Below, piece after piece: positions 47,672 through 58,128 of a stretch of 64,000 nucleotides of DNA; positions within the stretch are counted from its first letter, which is position 1, and every line of letters starts with the position of its first letter. The DNA is taken from positions 62,001 to 126,000 of the forward strand of contig NZ_JAOCZP010000003.1 in the NCBI RefSeq assembly GCF_025336525.1, read 5' to 3'. The notes beneath the pieces were generated by a model. That model saw only the letters and a list, made by a program, of their open reading frames with translations, had not been told where the DNA came from and did not search any database. The translations under genes were made by a program, and so were the position numbers. The DNA comes from Chelativorans salis. GTDB taxonomy: Bacteria > Pseudomonadota > Alphaproteobacteria > Rhizobiales > Rhizobiaceae.

Positions 47672-48962
47672 GTGCCAGCCGCAGGGGCTTGAACAGCGCC
47701 CTGCCCTTGCGCCCCGTCTGCGCCTTCACGCGGTCCGTCCACTCATGCCAGGACTCGCTGCCCCAGGGTTCGGGCGGCAGGAGCTCGAACGCGGTGCGCA
47801 CAAAGGCGCGGTCCTCGTCTGATAGTGCGGCCGTTTCCGGTGGCCCCTCGGTGACGACGCGCCACCAGTCCGCCGCCTCCTCCAGAACCTCGATATTGCC
47901 ACGCACGGCGTTCCAGAAGGCTTCGGCCTTTGGTCCGGAAATGCCGAGCTTGTCGAGCCTGGGCGCTGCCTCTTCGAAGGGCATGGCGTGGATCAGGCTG
48001 CGGCTCAAGGCCTGAAGTTCCACGGGATCGAACTTCGCCGGTGAGCGCGAGCTTGACGCGGGGTCGAAGCGCGCGGCCAGCGCCGCCATGTCGCGGCAAG
48101 CCGTCACCGCTTCCGAGGTGCCGATAAGGACGGCCAGCGACGCAACGGCCATGGGCTCGATGCCGGCTTCTCGCAGGCCGGCGATGGAGAGCGCGCCGGA
48201 GCGCTTGGAAAGTCCCTCGCCGGTGGTGGTGGTGAGCTGGTTATGATGGCCGAAGGCAGGTGCTTCCGCGCCCAGTGCCTTGAACAGGGCGATCTGGGCG
48301 CCGGTGTTCGTCACGTGGTCGTCGCCGCGGATGATATGCGTTACGCCCAGTTCGATGTCGTCGACCACCGACGGCAGGGTATAGAGGAACGTGCCATCCT
48401 CACGCACCAGCACGGGGTCGGACATGGAGGCCAGATCGACAGTCTGCGGCCCGCGTACGACGTCCTCCCAGTGGATTTCGGTACGCTGCGACGACAGGGG
48501 GTCGGCGTCGAAATTAGGCAACAGGAAGCGCCAGTGCGGCCTTCGGCCTTCCGCCTCCAGCCGCGCCCTCTCCTCCTCATCGAGCTTCAGCGCCTCACGG
48601 CCATAGACCGGCGGCAGACGACGCGACAGCCTGACCTTACGCCGCCGATCCAGCTCTTCCGCCGTCTCGTAGCAGGGATAGAGAAGCCCGGCCTCCTTGA
48701 GCTTGCCGACGGCGCTCTCGTAGCTCGGAAAACGGTCCGACTGGCGCACAACCAGATCCGGCTCGATGCCCAGCCAGCGCAGGTCCGTTTCAATCTGTTC
48801 GGCGAACTCCCGTCGCGATCGTGCGGTATCAGTATCGTCGAAGCGCAGGATGAAACGCCCACCCGCCTTCAGCGCGAACAGGTAATTGAACAGCGCGGGG
48901 CGCGCGTTGCCTATGTGGATCTGCCCCGTCGGGGACGGCGCGAAGCGGACGGTGACACTCAT
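47589..48962 (-). CDS. gltX: glutamate-tRNA ligase
   Basis: 457-residue class I tRNA synthetase that charges tRNA-Glu. The HIGH-type motif is in [18 protein letters not shown] (about 7-24) and the KMSKS-type motif reads GLSKRSG. The [11 protein letters not shown] segment binds the adenylate. Many alphaproteobacteria carry two GltX copies, and this version ([11 protein letters not shown]) looks like the second, possibly with tRNA-Gln preference; the other copy is not in the window. Start 48962 shares ATGA with the stop of the MFS gene. The longer open frame to 50303 lies antiparallel in frame to the MFS gene and is not coding. Confidence 0.92.
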   Translation of the reverse strand: MSVTVRFAPSPTGQIHIGNARPALFNYLFALKAGGRFILRFDDTDTARSRREFAEQIETDLRWLGIEPDLVVRQSDRFPSYESAVGKLKEAGLLYPCYETAEELDRRRKVRLSRRLPPVYGREALKLDEEERARLEAEGRRPHWRFLLPNFDADPLSSQRTEIHWEDVVRGPQTVDLASMSDPVLVREDGTFLYTLPSVVDDIELGVTHIIRGDDHVTNTGAQIALFKALGAEAPAFGHHNQLTTTTGEGLSKRSGALSIAGLREAGIEPMAVASLAVLIGTSEAVTACRDMAALAARFDPASSSRSPAKFDPVELQALSRSLIHAMPFEEAAPRLDKLGISGPKAEAFWNAVRGNIEVLEEAADWWRVVTEGPPETAALSDEDRAFVRTAFELLPPEPWGSESWHEWTDRVKAQTGRKGRALFKPLRLALTGRESGPELADLLPLLDREKILARQP

Positions 48963-50203
48963 GGCGCGGAGGTAGCCGAGGCCTCGCCGGTTTGCAAGGC
49001 ACGTGCCGTCAGGCGCCGCGAGACTGCGAGCATGAGGAGTGCTGCGCCGAAGCAATAGAAGCCCATTGTTGCGACCTGCAGAGGATATGAAACACCCAGA
49101 TCGATCAGATAACCCGTCAGCCCCGGCCCCACCGCAGTGGCAAAGACCATGATGGCGACGATGGAAGCCCTTACCGCGCCAAGATGGCGTGTGCCGTAGA
49201 TTTCCGGCCACAGCGCGCCGAAAAGTGTCGACGAAAAGCCGTAGGACACGCCCAGCAATCCCATGAAGACGAACGCCGTCAACTGAGCTTCGAACGAAGC
49301 CAGCACCAAACAGGCAACCGCCAGCGGCAGCAGGAAGGATGGCAGCAGAGACACCGCCGAGAAACGGTCCACCAACTGACCCGCCACCAGGGCGCAGATG
49401 ACGGTCATCGCCGCCATGAAAGTGAAGGAAGAGGCAAAGACCTCGAGCGACCAGCCGCGCAGCTCGACAAGGTAGATTTGGTGGAAGGCGATGGTCGTGC
49501 CGATGAAGCCCGGCGCCATGACGCCGAGGAGCAGCGCATAGAACAGCGGATCGCGCATCACCTCGCCGCGCGTCCAGTCGCGCGACGTCGCAACGCGCGG
49601 GGCGGGATCGCTGGAGCGTGGCGCCCGCTCGACCGCCATCAGCCCCGAAATCACCGGCAGCGCGACGATCACCAAGAAAGCGGCGGCGATCAGCCAGCCA
49701 TTGCGCCAGCCGACAAGGCCGGCGACGGTGACGAAGACGATCGGAAAGACCGCCTCTCCCACATTGTGGCCCAGAATGGTGATGGAGACGGCACGACCGC
49801 GCTGGGCGGCATACCAGCGGCCCATGGCCGTCAGCGCGTTCTGCGTCATCATGCCCTGCCCGAACAGGCGCAGGAGATAGATCGTCACGCACAGGAGGAC
49901 GACGGAGGTGGACAGGGCCATCAGGATGCAGGCCATCGCCAGAATGGGCACGATAATGAACGTGACCGTCTTTACCGTATAGCGATCCACGATCTGGCCG
50001 AAGCGCGGCATGGTAAGGGCGCTGGCGAGCGTGGCCAGCATATAGATCATGCCGAAGGCGCCGTGGGACAGGGCGTATTCCTGGCGAATGTGACCGGCCG
50101 ACAGCGAGATGAAGAAGGTTTGTCCGAAAGAAGAGAAGAAGGTGAGGAGGAACCCGCCGGCGAGCCAGCGCGCGTTCTCGCGGAGAAAAAGCAAAAAGGA
50201 CAT
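48959..50203 (-). CDS. MFS transporter
   Basis: 414-residue protein with twelve predicted transmembrane helices. Family features include the [13 protein letters not shown] loop 2-3 motif, [11 protein letters not shown] and a central hydrophilic loop ([20 protein letters not shown]). No substrate can be deduced. Its stop overlaps the gltX start (ATGA), so the two are co-transcribed, an odd pairing of a transporter with a tRNA synthetase. Start 50203 has a weak ribosome site; the frame is open to 50374. Confidence 0.85.
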   Translation of the reverse strand: MSFLLFLRENARWLAGGFLLTFFSSFGQTFFISLSAGHIRQEYALSHGAFGMIYMLATLASALTMPRFGQIVDRYTVKTVTFIIVPILAMACILMALSTSVVLLCVTIYLLRLFGQGMMTQNALTAMGRWYAAQRGRAVSITILGHNVGEAVFPIVFVTVAGLVGWRNGWLIAAAFLVIVALPVISGLMAVERAPRSSDPAPRVATSRDWTRGEVMRDPLFYALLLGVMAPGFIGTTIAFHQIYLVELRGWSLEVFASSFTFMAAMTVICALVAGQLVDRFSAVSLLPSFLLPLAVACLVLASFEAQLTAFVFMGLLGVSYGFSSTLFGALWPEIYGTRHLGAVRASIVAIMVFATAVGPGLTGYLIDLGVSYPLQVATMGFYCFGAALLMLAVSRRLTARALQTGEASATSAP

Positions 50204-50400
50204 CAGAATCTCTGCTGAGGGCGCGCCGCGCTCCAACCCGCTTCGCGCATTGCCGGATTCGGCAGGAATGGACCCATCGTAAAAGCTTGTGCCTGCGATG
50301 CAAGTCTCAGCCGCCCCTGCCACATCGGCTTTTGGCCGCTGGTGCAACAAAATCTCGGCATGGTCTTGCTCCACAGATAAGTATCTGCTTATCTATAACC

Positions 50401-50715
50401 ATGAACGAGTCGGATGTCTTTCGTGCCCTGGCCGATCCGAACCGGCGCGCCGTGCTGGAGCGCCTTTTGGACGGCGAGAAGAATGCGACCGAACTGCGCG
50501 AGCGCTTGCGCATTTCGCAGCCGGCGGTGTCTCAGCATGTGGCGGTGCTGCGTGGCGCTGGGCTGATCGCAGAGAAGAAAGAGGGTCGCCACGTGCGCTA
50601 CAGCCTGGCGCCGGAAGGGCTGACGCCGGTGCTCGACTGGCTGACCCGCTACCGTGCCTTCTGGCCCGCACGGGTCGAGCGGCTGAAGGCGCTTTTGAAG
50701 GAGATGGACCAATGA
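50401..50715 (+). CDS. ArsR-family transcriptional regulator
   Basis: 104-residue winged-helix regulator. The DNA-binding region RISQPAVSQHVAVLRGAGLI (about 41-60) and wing KKEGRHVRYSL are clear, but no metal-binding cysteines are present, so it belongs to the ArsR group that pairs with SRPBCC proteins rather than to metal sensors. It overlaps the next gene (ATGA) and probably controls it and itself. A run of TATCTGCTTATCTATAA-type sequence before the ATG may contain its operator. Confidence 0.9.
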   Translation: MNESDVFRALADPNRRAVLERLLDGEKNATELRERLRISQPAVSQHVAVLRGAGLIAEKKEGRHVRYSLAPEGLTPVLDWLTRYRAFWPARVERLKALLKEMDQ

Positions 50716-51098
50716 CACCCACCGACGAGGCTGAAACGAAGCCAGAGGAAGTCGTCGTGGAATGCGAGATGGAGGCTTCGCCCCAAACGCTCTGGCGCGC
50801 CCTGACGGAGGAAGAGCTTCTCGCCGATTGGCTTGGCGCCCGCCCGGCCGCAGCGGAGGGAGAAGATGCCGTGGAAGGACCGAGTTATCGCATCGTCGAA
50901 GCTGAGCCCTACGATCGGCTCCGCTATGCCTGGCACGACCCCTCCTGCCCCGATGCGCCACCCATGGTGACCGTTGAGCTTGAGCCGATTAGTGGCGGGC
51001 GCACGTGGTTCCGCCTGACCCATGGGCAGGTGGTGGCGAACGCACCGGCCATTCGCGCCGCCAATTCGAACTGCCCGCCGCTGGCGCGGGCCGCCTGA
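50712..51098 (+). CDS. SRPBCC (AHSA1-type) domain protein
   Basis: 128-residue START-like protein: [29 protein letters not shown] (about 14-42) and [30 protein letters not shown]. The family binds hydrophobic ligands in a deep cavity. Its start overlaps the ArsR stop by 4 nt, and ArsR/SRPBCC pairs are widespread; the ligand is unknown. The C-terminus ([11 protein letters not shown]) is shortened relative to typical members, which usually extend into a final long helix, so truncation or divergence is possible. Confidence 0.8.
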   Translation: MTPTDEAETKPEEVVVECEMEASPQTLWRALTEEELLADWLGARPAAAEGEDAVEGPSYRIVEAEPYDRLRYAWHDPSCPDAPPMVTVELEPISGGRTWFRLTHGQVVANAPAIRAANSNCPPLARAA

Positions 51099-51144
51099 CA
51101 GACACACGCGAACTCCAAGACCGGGCAATACAGGAGGTTGCGCC

Positions 51145-51768
51145 ATGCGCGACACAATGAATCTCGTCCCTATGGTGGTTGAACAGTCGGCGCGCGGCGA
51201 GCGTTCGTTCGACATCTTCTCGCGGCTCCTGCGCGAGCGCATCGTCTTCCTCAACGGCCAGGTGGACGACAATTCAGCGGCCTTGATCTGCGCCCAGATG
51301 CTGCATCTGGAGGCGGAGAACCCGAACAAGGAGATTTCCTTCTACATCAACTCGCCGGGCGGCGTGGTCTCCAGCGGCTTCGCCATCTACGACACCATGC
51401 AGTTCATCAAATGCCCGGTCGCCACGCTGTGCTTTGGCACCGCGGCCTCTATGGGTTCGTTCCTCCTGATGGCAGGCGCCAAGGGACGTCGCGTCGCGCT
51501 CCCCAATGCGCGGATCATCCTGCACCAGCCCTTAGGCGGGTTTCAGGGACAGGCCTCGGACATAGAGCGGCACGCCGCGGACATCCTGAAACTGAAGCGG
51601 CACATGATCAAGCTCTACGCCGAGCATTGCGGGCGCCCCAAGGACGAAGTGGAACGCACACTCGACCGCGACTTCTTCATGACAGCCGAGGAGGCGCGAG
51701 AGTGGGGGCTGGTGGACCATGTCTACCACCGGCGGGAAATGCTGGAGGGGCCGGCCTTTTCGCCATGA
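51145..51768 (+). CDS. clpP: ATP-dependent Clp protease proteolytic subunit
   Basis: 207-residue serine protease subunit that forms the tetradecameric chamber serving ClpA/ClpX. Catalytic Ser102 (TAASMGS), His127 (LHQPLGG) and Asp176 (RDFFM) are in place. CAGGAGG lies upstream. It has no clpX or lon neighbour here, unlike the canonical clpP-clpX-lon locus, so it is probably one of the extra ClpP copies of rhizobia. [14 protein letters not shown] is retained as in normal ClpP. Confidence 0.94.
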   Translation: MRDTMNLVPMVVEQSARGERSFDIFSRLLRERIVFLNGQVDDNSAALICAQMLHLEAENPNKEISFYINSPGGVVSSGFAIYDTMQFIKCPVATLCFGTAASMGSFLLMAGAKGRRVALPNARIILHQPLGGFQGQASDIERHAADILKLKRHMIKLYAEHCGRPKDEVERTLDRDFFMTAEEAREWGLVDHVYHRREMLEGPAFSP

Positions 51769-51782
51769 CGGCCGGTTATGTC

Positions 51783-52217
51783 CTATCCCCGAACCTGTTG
51801 GTGATCGTGCAGTACTGGTCGATCGAGTCGCATCTCGTTGCCATCGGTCGCTGGCTTGAAACCGAAATGTGCGTAGAAACTATGCGCATCAGACGTGTTC
51901 AGCATCCACGTCGACACCGAAGCCAGCTCCGGATGATCAAGCAGCGCCTGCACCAGTGCCTTGCCGACGCCCTGGCCGCGGTGCTCTGGCCAGACGATTA
52001 CGTCGGAGATGCGCGCGAACACGGCGCGGTCGCCGGAGGCGCGGGCGAAGCCTACCTGCCGTCCGTCGATAAGTGCGATGGCGCAAACTGAATTCTCGAA
52101 GGCGCGTCGGTGGATTTCGTCTGTACGAAGGCCGCCCCAATAGGACTGCCGGATCAGCGCAGACGTTCCTTCGAAGTCGATGCGCGAAAGATCAAAGCTG
52201 ATTTCAAGCCAAGCCAC
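51783..52217 (-). CDS. GNAT-family N-acetyltransferase
   Basis: 144-residue single-domain acetyltransferase. The acetyl-CoA-binding motif A is visible as ISDVIVWPEHRGQGVGKALVQALL (Q/RxxGxG/A type), and the fold ends with SFYAHFGFKPA. Acceptor unknown. It lies 3 bp from the stop of nadE on the same strand and is convergent with clpP. Confidence 0.88.
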   Translation of the reverse strand: MAWLEISFDLSRIDFEGTSALIRQSYWGGLRTDEIHRRAFENSVCAIALIDGRQVGFARASGDRAVFARISDVIVWPEHRGQGVGKALVQALLDHPELASVSTWMLNTSDAHSFYAHFGFKPATDGNEMRLDRPVLHDHQQVRG

Positions 52218-52220
52218 GCT

Positions 52221-53897
52221 TCAGCTCCGATCGCGGAACTTGTTCGTGATCGGATAACGCCGGTCGCGGCCAAAGTTCTTCTTGGTGATCTTCACGCCCG
52301 GTGCCGCCTGCCGGCGCTTGTACTCAGCAATATAGAGCAGGTGCTCGATACGGTGGACGGTTTCGCGGCTGTGGCCGCGCGCGACGATGTCGTCGACGGC
52401 CATGTCATTTTCCACCAGGCATTCGAGGATGTCGTCGAGGACGGGATAGGGCGGCAGGGAATCCTGATCCGTCTGGTTCTCGCGCAATTCCGCCGAGGGT
52501 GCCTTGTCGATGATCGACGCCGGGATCACCTCGCCGGAAGGACCCAGCGCACCGGGTGGCACGTGGTCGTTGCGCCAGCGGCAGAGCGCGTAGACCTGCA
52601 GCTTGTAGAGGTCCTTGATCGGATTGAAGCCGCCGTTCATGTCTCCGTAGAGAGTGGCGTAGCCGACGGACATCTCGGACTTGTTGCCGGTGGTGACCAC
52701 CATTGAGCCGAACTTATTGGAAATCGCCATAAGGAGCGTACCGCGGGTGCGGCTTTGCAGGTTTTCCTCCGTCACCCCCTCCTGCGTGCCCTCGAAAAGC
52801 TGGGTGAGCGCATGGTTGAAACCTTCGACGGGCTCGAAGATCGGCACGATGTCGTAGCGGCAGCCGAGTGCGCGGGCGCAGTCTTCGGCATCCTTCAGCG
52901 ATTCCGGCGATGTGTAGCGGTAGGGCATCATGACCGCCCTCACCCGCTCCTCGCCGAGCGCGTCAACGGCAAGTGCCGCGCAAAGGGCTGAGTCGACACC
53001 GCCGGAGAGGCCGAGGACGACGTTCTTGAAGCCGTTCTTGTTCACATAATCGCGCAGGCCCAGCATGCAGGCGCGATAGTCGGCCTCCTCCATCTCGGGG
53101 ATAAGGGACATGGGCCCATCCGCGCAGACCCAGCCGTCAGCCTCGCGCCGCCAGGTGGTGACGGCGACAGCCTCCTCGAACTGGCTCATCTGGAACGCCA
53201 GCGACTTGTCGGCCTGGATGGCGAAGGAGGCGCCGTCGAAGACGAGCTCGTCCTGGCCGCCCAGCATGTTGGCGTATAGAAGCGGCAGATCGCTGTCGAT
53301 GACCTGGACGATCGCCACCTGCTGTCGCACCTCCACCTTGCCGCGATAGTAGGGCGAGCCGTTGGGGACCAGCAGGATCTCGGCGCCCGATTCGGCCAGG
53401 CTCTCGCACACGTCGAGCTTGCCCCAAATGTCCTCGCAAATGGGAATGCCGAGCCGCACGCCGCGGAAATTGACGGGGCCGGGCATGCTCGGGCCCGGCT
53501 GAAAGACGCGCTTTTCGTCGAACTCGCCGTAGTTCGGTAGGTCGAGCTTGTGACGCTCGGCGACCGGCGTGCCGCCGTCGAGCACCATCACGGAATTATG
53601 GACGCCGCTTTCACGCGCAAGCGGCGTACCCATGATGACGCCCGGACCGCCGTCAGCCGTATCTCCGGCAAGTTCGGCAACCGCCTTTTCGCACGCCTCC
53701 ACGAAAGCCGGTTTCATCACCAGGTCCTCCGGCGGATAGCCGGCGATGAAGAGCTCGGTAAAGAGCACGAGGTCGGCGCCCTGGCGGGCGGCGTCGGCGC
53801 GCGCCTCGCGCGCCTTGGCAAGGTTGCCGGCGATGTCGCCCACAGTTGGATTGAGCTGGGCGACGGCGATGCGGAGGATGTCGGGAGCAGCGTTCAT
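52221..53897 (-). CDS. nadE: glutamine-dependent NAD+ synthetase
   Basis: 558-residue two-domain enzyme. The N-terminal nitrilase-type glutaminase domain (about 8-260) has the Glu-Lys-Cys triad in LFTELFIAGYP, HKLDLPNYGEF and GIPICEDIW. The C-terminal synthetase domain has the P-loop LGLSGGVDSALCAALA and FNPIKDLYKLQVYALC. It amidates nicotinate adenine dinucleotide, the step downstream of pncB elsewhere in the window. Start 53897 is chosen on the family N-terminus. Confidence 0.95.
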   Translation of the reverse strand: MNAAPDILRIAVAQLNPTVGDIAGNLAKAREARADAARQGADLVLFTELFIAGYPPEDLVMKPAFVEACEKAVAELAGDTADGGPGVIMGTPLARESGVHNSVMVLDGGTPVAERHKLDLPNYGEFDEKRVFQPGPSMPGPVNFRGVRLGIPICEDIWGKLDVCESLAESGAEILLVPNGSPYYRGKVEVRQQVAIVQVIDSDLPLLYANMLGGQDELVFDGASFAIQADKSLAFQMSQFEEAVAVTTWRREADGWVCADGPMSLIPEMEEADYRACMLGLRDYVNKNGFKNVVLGLSGGVDSALCAALAVDALGEERVRAVMMPYRYTSPESLKDAEDCARALGCRYDIVPIFEPVEGFNHALTQLFEGTQEGVTEENLQSRTRGTLLMAISNKFGSMVVTTGNKSEMSVGYATLYGDMNGGFNPIKDLYKLQVYALCRWRNDHVPPGALGPSGEVIPASIIDKAPSAELRENQTDQDSLPPYPVLDDILECLVENDMAVDDIVARGHSRETVHRIEHLLYIAEYKRRQAAPGVKITKKNFGRDRRYPITNKFRDRS

Positions 53898-53948
53898 GGG
53901 CAGTCCTCTAGCCTGCGGCCCGAAGGCTTGCAACAAGTGGGAGGCCGA

Positions 53949-54536
53949 TCAGCCGGTGAAGCTGCCCTCGCCACGGTCCAGCATGAGCGGGATGATCAGG
54001 TCTTCCTCGTCGTGGAGGTGGCGGGTGAGCATACCGATCAGGCGCTCGTTTTCATCGGCATAGGCGTCTGCGGCGAAAAGCTGACGGTCGGCATTCTCCT
54101 GCAGGGCCAGAAGGAGCTCTCGCGCCTTCTCGCCATTGCGTTCCAGCGCGTCGTGGATGATGTGGTGGTCGCTGTCGAGGATGTCGAAGCCGCGTTGAAG
54201 CTGCCGCTCGGCCCTGGCGAAAGCGGGAAAGTAGTGCAGGTCCTCCACCTGGTGGTGGCCATGAAGCTGCTGCAGGAAGAAGCGCAGGCGCGGAGCAAAA
54301 AATTGCGCGAAGGCGGCAGGCGGGAGGTGGCCTTCGCGATAGTCAGTGACGCTCTTCTGCAGCATGCCGCCCAGTTCGCGGAACATGTCGTGCCGCTGCA
54401 GCCAGAACTGCGCCATCTCGCCCAGATTGGCGTGACCGGCCCAAGTCTCGCGCGGGTATTTTTCCACGAGGAACCGCAGGTCCTCGGGCAGTTCCTTGCG
54501 GTTCTCGATGCGCAGGCCGCTCGGCAGGTCGGTCAT
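53949..54536 (-). CDS. hemerythrin-like domain protein
   Basis: 195-residue all-helical protein with the di-iron ligand pattern of hemerythrin HHE domains: HDMFRELGG, HGHHQVEDLHYFP, DSDHHIIHDAL and RHLHDEEDLIIP. It probably binds O2, NO or iron in the cytoplasm; there is no export signal. It precedes nadE on the same strand and follows the GFA gene with 6 bp between. Confidence 0.85.
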   Translation of the reverse strand: MTDLPSGLRIENRKELPEDLRFLVEKYPRETWAGHANLGEMAQFWLQRHDMFRELGGMLQKSVTDYREGHLPPAAFAQFFAPRLRFFLQQLHGHHQVEDLHYFPAFARAERQLQRGFDILDSDHHIIHDALERNGEKARELLLALQENADRQLFAADAYADENERLIGMLTRHLHDEEDLIIPLMLDRGEGSFTG

Positions 54537-54542
54537 GTACGG

Positions 54543-54980
54543 CTATTTCCGCGCTTTTTGCGGCTCGTCGGCCACCAGGATCGAGTCGCTTGAACGCGCG
54601 TATTGCGGCAGGCCGTCGGCGATTTCGTAGTAATCGCCCTTGTCGGCAACGAAGATATGCGCTTCCGCCTTCAGCCCGCTCGGCTGCTCGAAACTGCCGG
54701 CCATGATCGACGTCACGTCAGCCCCATTGCGCTTCCAGAAAAGAACCGAGCCGCAGGTGCGGCAGAAACCGCGCCTGGCGAAATCGGAAGCAGCGTACCA
54801 GGTGAGGTTGTCGCCGCCCGATATTTCGAGGCGGGCGTCGTCCACATCGGTTGCGGCGTAGACGTGCCCACTCTGCTTGCGGCATTGCGAGCAGTGGCAA
54901 TAGACGACGCCGCGCATGCTGCCGTGTGTGCGAAAGCGGACGGCGCCGCACAAGCACGCGCCTTCTCTTGTCTGCGACAT
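54543..54980 (-). CDS. GFA family (glutathione-dependent formaldehyde-activating-like) protein
   Basis: 145-residue zinc-binding protein. Ligand cysteines are in CLCGAVRF, YCHCSQCRKQSG and RGFCRTCGSVLFW, the classic GFA pattern. Members were once linked to formaldehyde-glutathione condensation but most have no proven reaction. It lies between a terminator and the hemerythrin-like gene, in the same direction. Confidence 0.88.
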   Translation of the reverse strand: MSQTREGACLCGAVRFRTHGSMRGVVYCHCSQCRKQSGHVYAATDVDDARLEISGGDNLTWYAASDFARRGFCRTCGSVLFWKRNGADVTSIMAGSFEQPSGLKAEAHIFVADKGDYYEIADGLPQYARSSDSILVADEPQKARK

Positions 54981-54999
54981 GAATTACCTCCAACGAAAA

Positions 55000-55025
55000 C
55001 CCCCGCCACTATGCCATGGCGAGGG
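55000..55025 (-). terminator. rho-independent terminator of the DAHP synthase gene
   Basis: CCCCCGCCA/TGGCGAGGG arms (55000-55008 and 55017-55025; one mismatch), loop CTATGCCA, followed on the minus strand by TTTTCG. It lies 64 bp after the DAHP synthase stop and before the GFA gene. Confidence 0.75.
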
Positions 55026-55088
55026 TGTCGGCTGTATCGCAAAGCGTTGAACGCTGTGGTCAATGGAAGCGCACCGTGGTGCGCCTCT

Positions 55089-56477
55089 TCACAGCGCCGC
55101 GACCTTCTTCTGCGGATGCGCGGCCGCGTCCTTCTTGAGCAGTTCGGCCACCAGAAAAGCAAGCTCCAGCGCCTGGTCGGCATTGAGGCGCGGGTCGCAG
55201 TGAGTGTGGTAGCGGTCGTGCAGATCGTCGGCCGAGATAGCGCGAGCGCCGCCCGTGCATTCGGTGACGTTCTTGCCTGTCATCTCGATATGAATGCCGC
55301 CGGGATGCGTGCCTTCCGCGCGATGCACCGCGAAGAAGCCCTCCACCTCCTGCAAGATGCGGTCGAAGGGGCGCGTCTTGTAGCCGTTGAGCGAGATGGT
55401 GTTGCCGTGCATGGGGTCGCACGACCAGACCACTTTGCGGCCTTCCTTCTCGACGGCGCGGATCAGCTTCGGCAGGTTGTCCTCCACCATGTCGGCGCCG
55501 AAACGGGCGATCAGCGTCAGCCGGCCTGCCTCGTTCTCAGGGTTGAGCGCATCGATCAACCGGAGGAGCCCATCGGGCTCCAGCGAGGGCCCGCATTTAA
55601 GGCCGAGCGGGTTCTTCACGCCGCGGCAGTATTCCACATGCGCATGGTCGGGCTGGCGCGTGCGGTCGCCGATCCAGATCATATGGCCGGAGGTGGCGTA
55701 CCACTCGCCGGACGTGGAATCGACGCGCGTCAGCGCCTCCTCGTAGCCGAGAAGCAGCGCCTCGTGGCTGGTGTAGAAGTCGGTCTCGCGGAGCGAGGGG
55801 TGGCTCTCCGCATTGATACCGATGGCACGCATGAAATCCATCGTCTCGGAGATGCGGTCGGCTAGGGCCTGATAGCGCTCGCCCTGCGGGCTGTCGGCGA
55901 TGAAGCCGACCATCCACTTGTGCACGTTCTCCAGATTGGCGAAGCCGCCCTGTGCGAAGGCGCGCAGCAGGTTCAGCGTCGCCGCCGACTGGCGGTAGGC
56001 CATGTCCTGGCGCGCCGGATCCGGCGTGCGCGAGCCTTCCGTGAAGTCGATGCCGTTGATGATGTCGCCGCGGTAGGAGGGCAGCGACACCTCGCCCTTC
56101 GCCTCGATGTCGGAGGAGCGCGGCTTGGCGAACTGGCCGGCGATGCGGCCGACCTTCACCACCGGCTGGGCGCCGCCGAATGTCAGCACCACCGCCATCT
56201 GCAGGAAGACGCGGAAGAAATCGCGGATATTGTCGGCGCCGTGCTCGGCGAAGCTTTCGGCGCAATCGCCACCCTGCAGGAGAAAGCCTTCGCCGTCGGC
56301 GACGGTCGCCAGCTGTCTCTTCAGCTTGCGCGCCTCACCTGCAAAAACCAGCGGTGGATAGGTCGCCATCCGCGCTTCGACCTCGGCCAGCGCGGCCTGG
56401 TCCGGATAGGCCGGAACCTGCTCGATTGGCTTGTTTCTCCACGAATTCGGCGACCATTTCGTCATGTCTACACCCAT
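55089..56477 (-). CDS. 3-deoxy-7-phosphoheptulonate synthase, class II
   Basis: 462-residue class II (plant/mycobacterial type) DAHP synthase, first step of the shikimate pathway. Diagnostic are [11 protein letters not shown], the [12 protein letters not shown] loop, [12 protein letters not shown] (metal and PEP site) and [13 protein letters not shown] with [11 protein letters not shown]. Start 56477 is preferred because GGAGG lies nine bases upstream; 56465 is an alternative and the upstream extension to 56555 is not family-like. Followed by a terminator. Confidence 0.95.
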   Translation of the reverse strand: MGVDMTKWSPNSWRNKPIEQVPAYPDQAALAEVEARMATYPPLVFAGEARKLKRQLATVADGEGFLLQGGDCAESFAEHGADNIRDFFRVFLQMAVVLTFGGAQPVVKVGRIAGQFAKPRSSDIEAKGEVSLPSYRGDIINGIDFTEGSRTPDPARQDMAYRQSAATLNLLRAFAQGGFANLENVHKWMVGFIADSPQGERYQALADRISETMDFMRAIGINAESHPSLRETDFYTSHEALLLGYEEALTRVDSTSGEWYATSGHMIWIGDRTRQPDHAHVEYCRGVKNPLGLKCGPSLEPDGLLRLIDALNPENEAGRLTLIARFGADMVEDNLPKLIRAVEKEGRKVVWSCDPMHGNTISLNGYKTRPFDRILQEVEGFFAVHRAEGTHPGGIHIEMTGKNVTECTGGARAISADDLHDRYHTHCDPRLNADQALELAFLVAELLKKDAAAHPQKKVAAL

Positions 56478-56622
56478 AGGCTCTACCTCCGGCCGGCGTC
56501 TGCCAGCCGGAAAGCGGCTATTTAGCGGAAGCTTTAACCGGATACTACCCCGCATTTGCCCGCAACGCGACGCAAAAGAGCCCTGCGAATGTCATCCGGA
56601 ACGTGAGAAGATGCGACAGTGC

Positions 56623-58005
56623 CTAAACCCGCTCTCCGTTCCGCACCCGGTAAGTCGGCTGATACATCGTCACCAGCTCTTCCGCCGCCGTGGGATGGAC
56701 GGCCATCGTGCGGTCGAAGGCGTCCTTCGTCAGCCCCGCCTTGATGGGAATGGCCAGCAACTGCGCCATCTCGCCGGCGTCCGGTCCCAGGATGTGAGCA
56801 CCGACGACGCGGCACGAGCCAGCGTCGACGACCAGTTTCATAATCATCTTTTCCTGGCGCCCTGAAAGCGTGTGACGCATGGGCCGGAAGCTGGCGCGGT
56901 AGATTTCCAGCGTATCGTAGCGCCTGGCCGCGGCCTCCTCGCTCAGGCCGACGGTGCCGATCTCCGGCTGCGAGAAAACGGCGGTGGCGATGTCCTCGTG
57001 GTCGACCTGCGTTGGATTGTCCTTGAAGACGGTCTCGATGAAGCACATGGCCTCGTGGATGGCGACGGGGGTGAGCTGCACGCGATCGGTAACGTCGCCG
57101 ATCGCCCAGATGTTGTCGACGTTGGTGCGCGAATAGTCGTCGACCAGTATCTCGCCCTTAACACCCGTTTCCACGCCGGCTGCATCCAGGCCAAGGCCTT
57201 CGGTGTTGGGAAGGCGGCCGATGGCCAGCATCACCATGTCGAAGGTCATCTTGCCGCCCGACTTCATCTGCGTGTCGAGCCGACCGTCGGCGCGCTTCTC
57301 GACCGCCTCAAAGATATCCTGGCACAGGATGCGGATCCCCTTGGCCTCCATGGCCTCATGTAAGCCGCGGCGGACGTCGCTGTCGAACCGGCCGAGAATC
57401 TCCTTGCCGCGGTAGATGAGTGTCGTCTCGACGCCCAGCCCATGAAAGATATTGGCGAATTCCACCGCGATATAGCCGCCGCCCTCGATGGCAATGGAAC
57501 GCGGCAGCTTTTCGAGGTGGAACGCTTCGTTGGAGAAGATGCAGTGCTCATGGCCGGGCAGCGCCTCATGCGGGTTCGGGCGGCCGCCGGTGGCGATGAG
57601 GATATTCTCCGCAGTCAGCGTCTCGCTTCCAACGCGCACCGTGTGCCGGTCGAGGAGGACTGCTCTTTCATCGAAGATGCGCGCATCAGCGTTTTCAAGG
57701 CCTTTTCGGTAGAGCCTCTCGAGCCGGGCGATCTCGCGATCCTTGTTAGCGACGAGCGTCGGCCAGTCAAAGCGGGCTTCGCCCAGCGTCCAGCCGTAGC
57801 CGACCGAATCCGCGAAATGCTCTGGAAACTGCGATGCATAGACGAACAGCTTCTTCGGCACGCAGCCGCGGATGACGCAGGTGCCGCCGAAACGGTATTC
57901 CTCGGCTATGGCGACGCGCTTTCCCATGGCTGCGGCCAGACGCCCTGCCCTGACACCGCCCGAGCCGCCGCCGATAACAAAAAGGTCGAGATCGAAGTCC
58001 GCCAT
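56623..58005 (-). CDS. gor: glutathione-disulfide reductase
   Basis: 460-residue FAD/NADPH flavoprotein reducing GSSG. FAD motif GGGSGGVRAG (12-21), redox disulfide GGTCVIRGC (Cys43/Cys48), the NAD(P)-binding IEGGGYIAVEFA segment and the C-terminal His in HPTAAEE are all intact. The Arg residues that define NADPH preference follow the second Gly motif (YRGKEILGRFD). A 123-bp spacer with a terminator separates it from the DUF2059 gene. Confidence 0.93.
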   Translation of the reverse strand: MADFDLDLFVIGGGSGGVRAGRLAAAMGKRVAIAEEYRFGGTCVIRGCVPKKLFVYASQFPEHFADSVGYGWTLGEARFDWPTLVANKDREIARLERLYRKGLENADARIFDERAVLLDRHTVRVGSETLTAENILIATGGRPNPHEALPGHEHCIFSNEAFHLEKLPRSIAIEGGGYIAVEFANIFHGLGVETTLIYRGKEILGRFDSDVRRGLHEAMEAKGIRILCQDIFEAVEKRADGRLDTQMKSGGKMTFDMVMLAIGRLPNTEGLGLDAAGVETGVKGEILVDDYSRTNVDNIWAIGDVTDRVQLTPVAIHEAMCFIETVFKDNPTQVDHEDIATAVFSQPEIGTVGLSEEAAARRYDTLEIYRASFRPMRHTLSGRQEKMIMKLVVDAGSCRVVGAHILGPDAGEMAQLLAIPIKAGLTKDAFDRTMAVHPTAAEELVTMYQPTYRVRNGERV

Positions 58006-58071
58006 ATGCTGCCTGTGTCCTATGCTCGCGCTTTCGTGCCTTCTTCAGCTATGCTGCGGGCGCTGAAAATA

Positions 58072-58097
58072 AAAGCCCGGCGTTAAAGCCGGGCTTT
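58072..58097. terminator. bidirectional terminator between DUF2059 gene and gor
   Basis: Perfect 10-bp stem AAAGCCCGGC/GCCGGGCTTT with loop GTTAAA. On the minus strand it is followed by TATTTTC. It ends the leftward transcript of the DUF2059 gene 32 bp past its stop. Confidence 0.9.
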
Positions 58098-58128
58098 GAA
58101 TTCTATTCACTAATCCGTTTTCAGGTGT

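Noticed and set aside
49184-50218. 344-codon rightward frame
   Set aside because: Antisense to the MFS transporter; extremely Arg/Asp/His-rich, typical of a shadow of membrane-helix codons.
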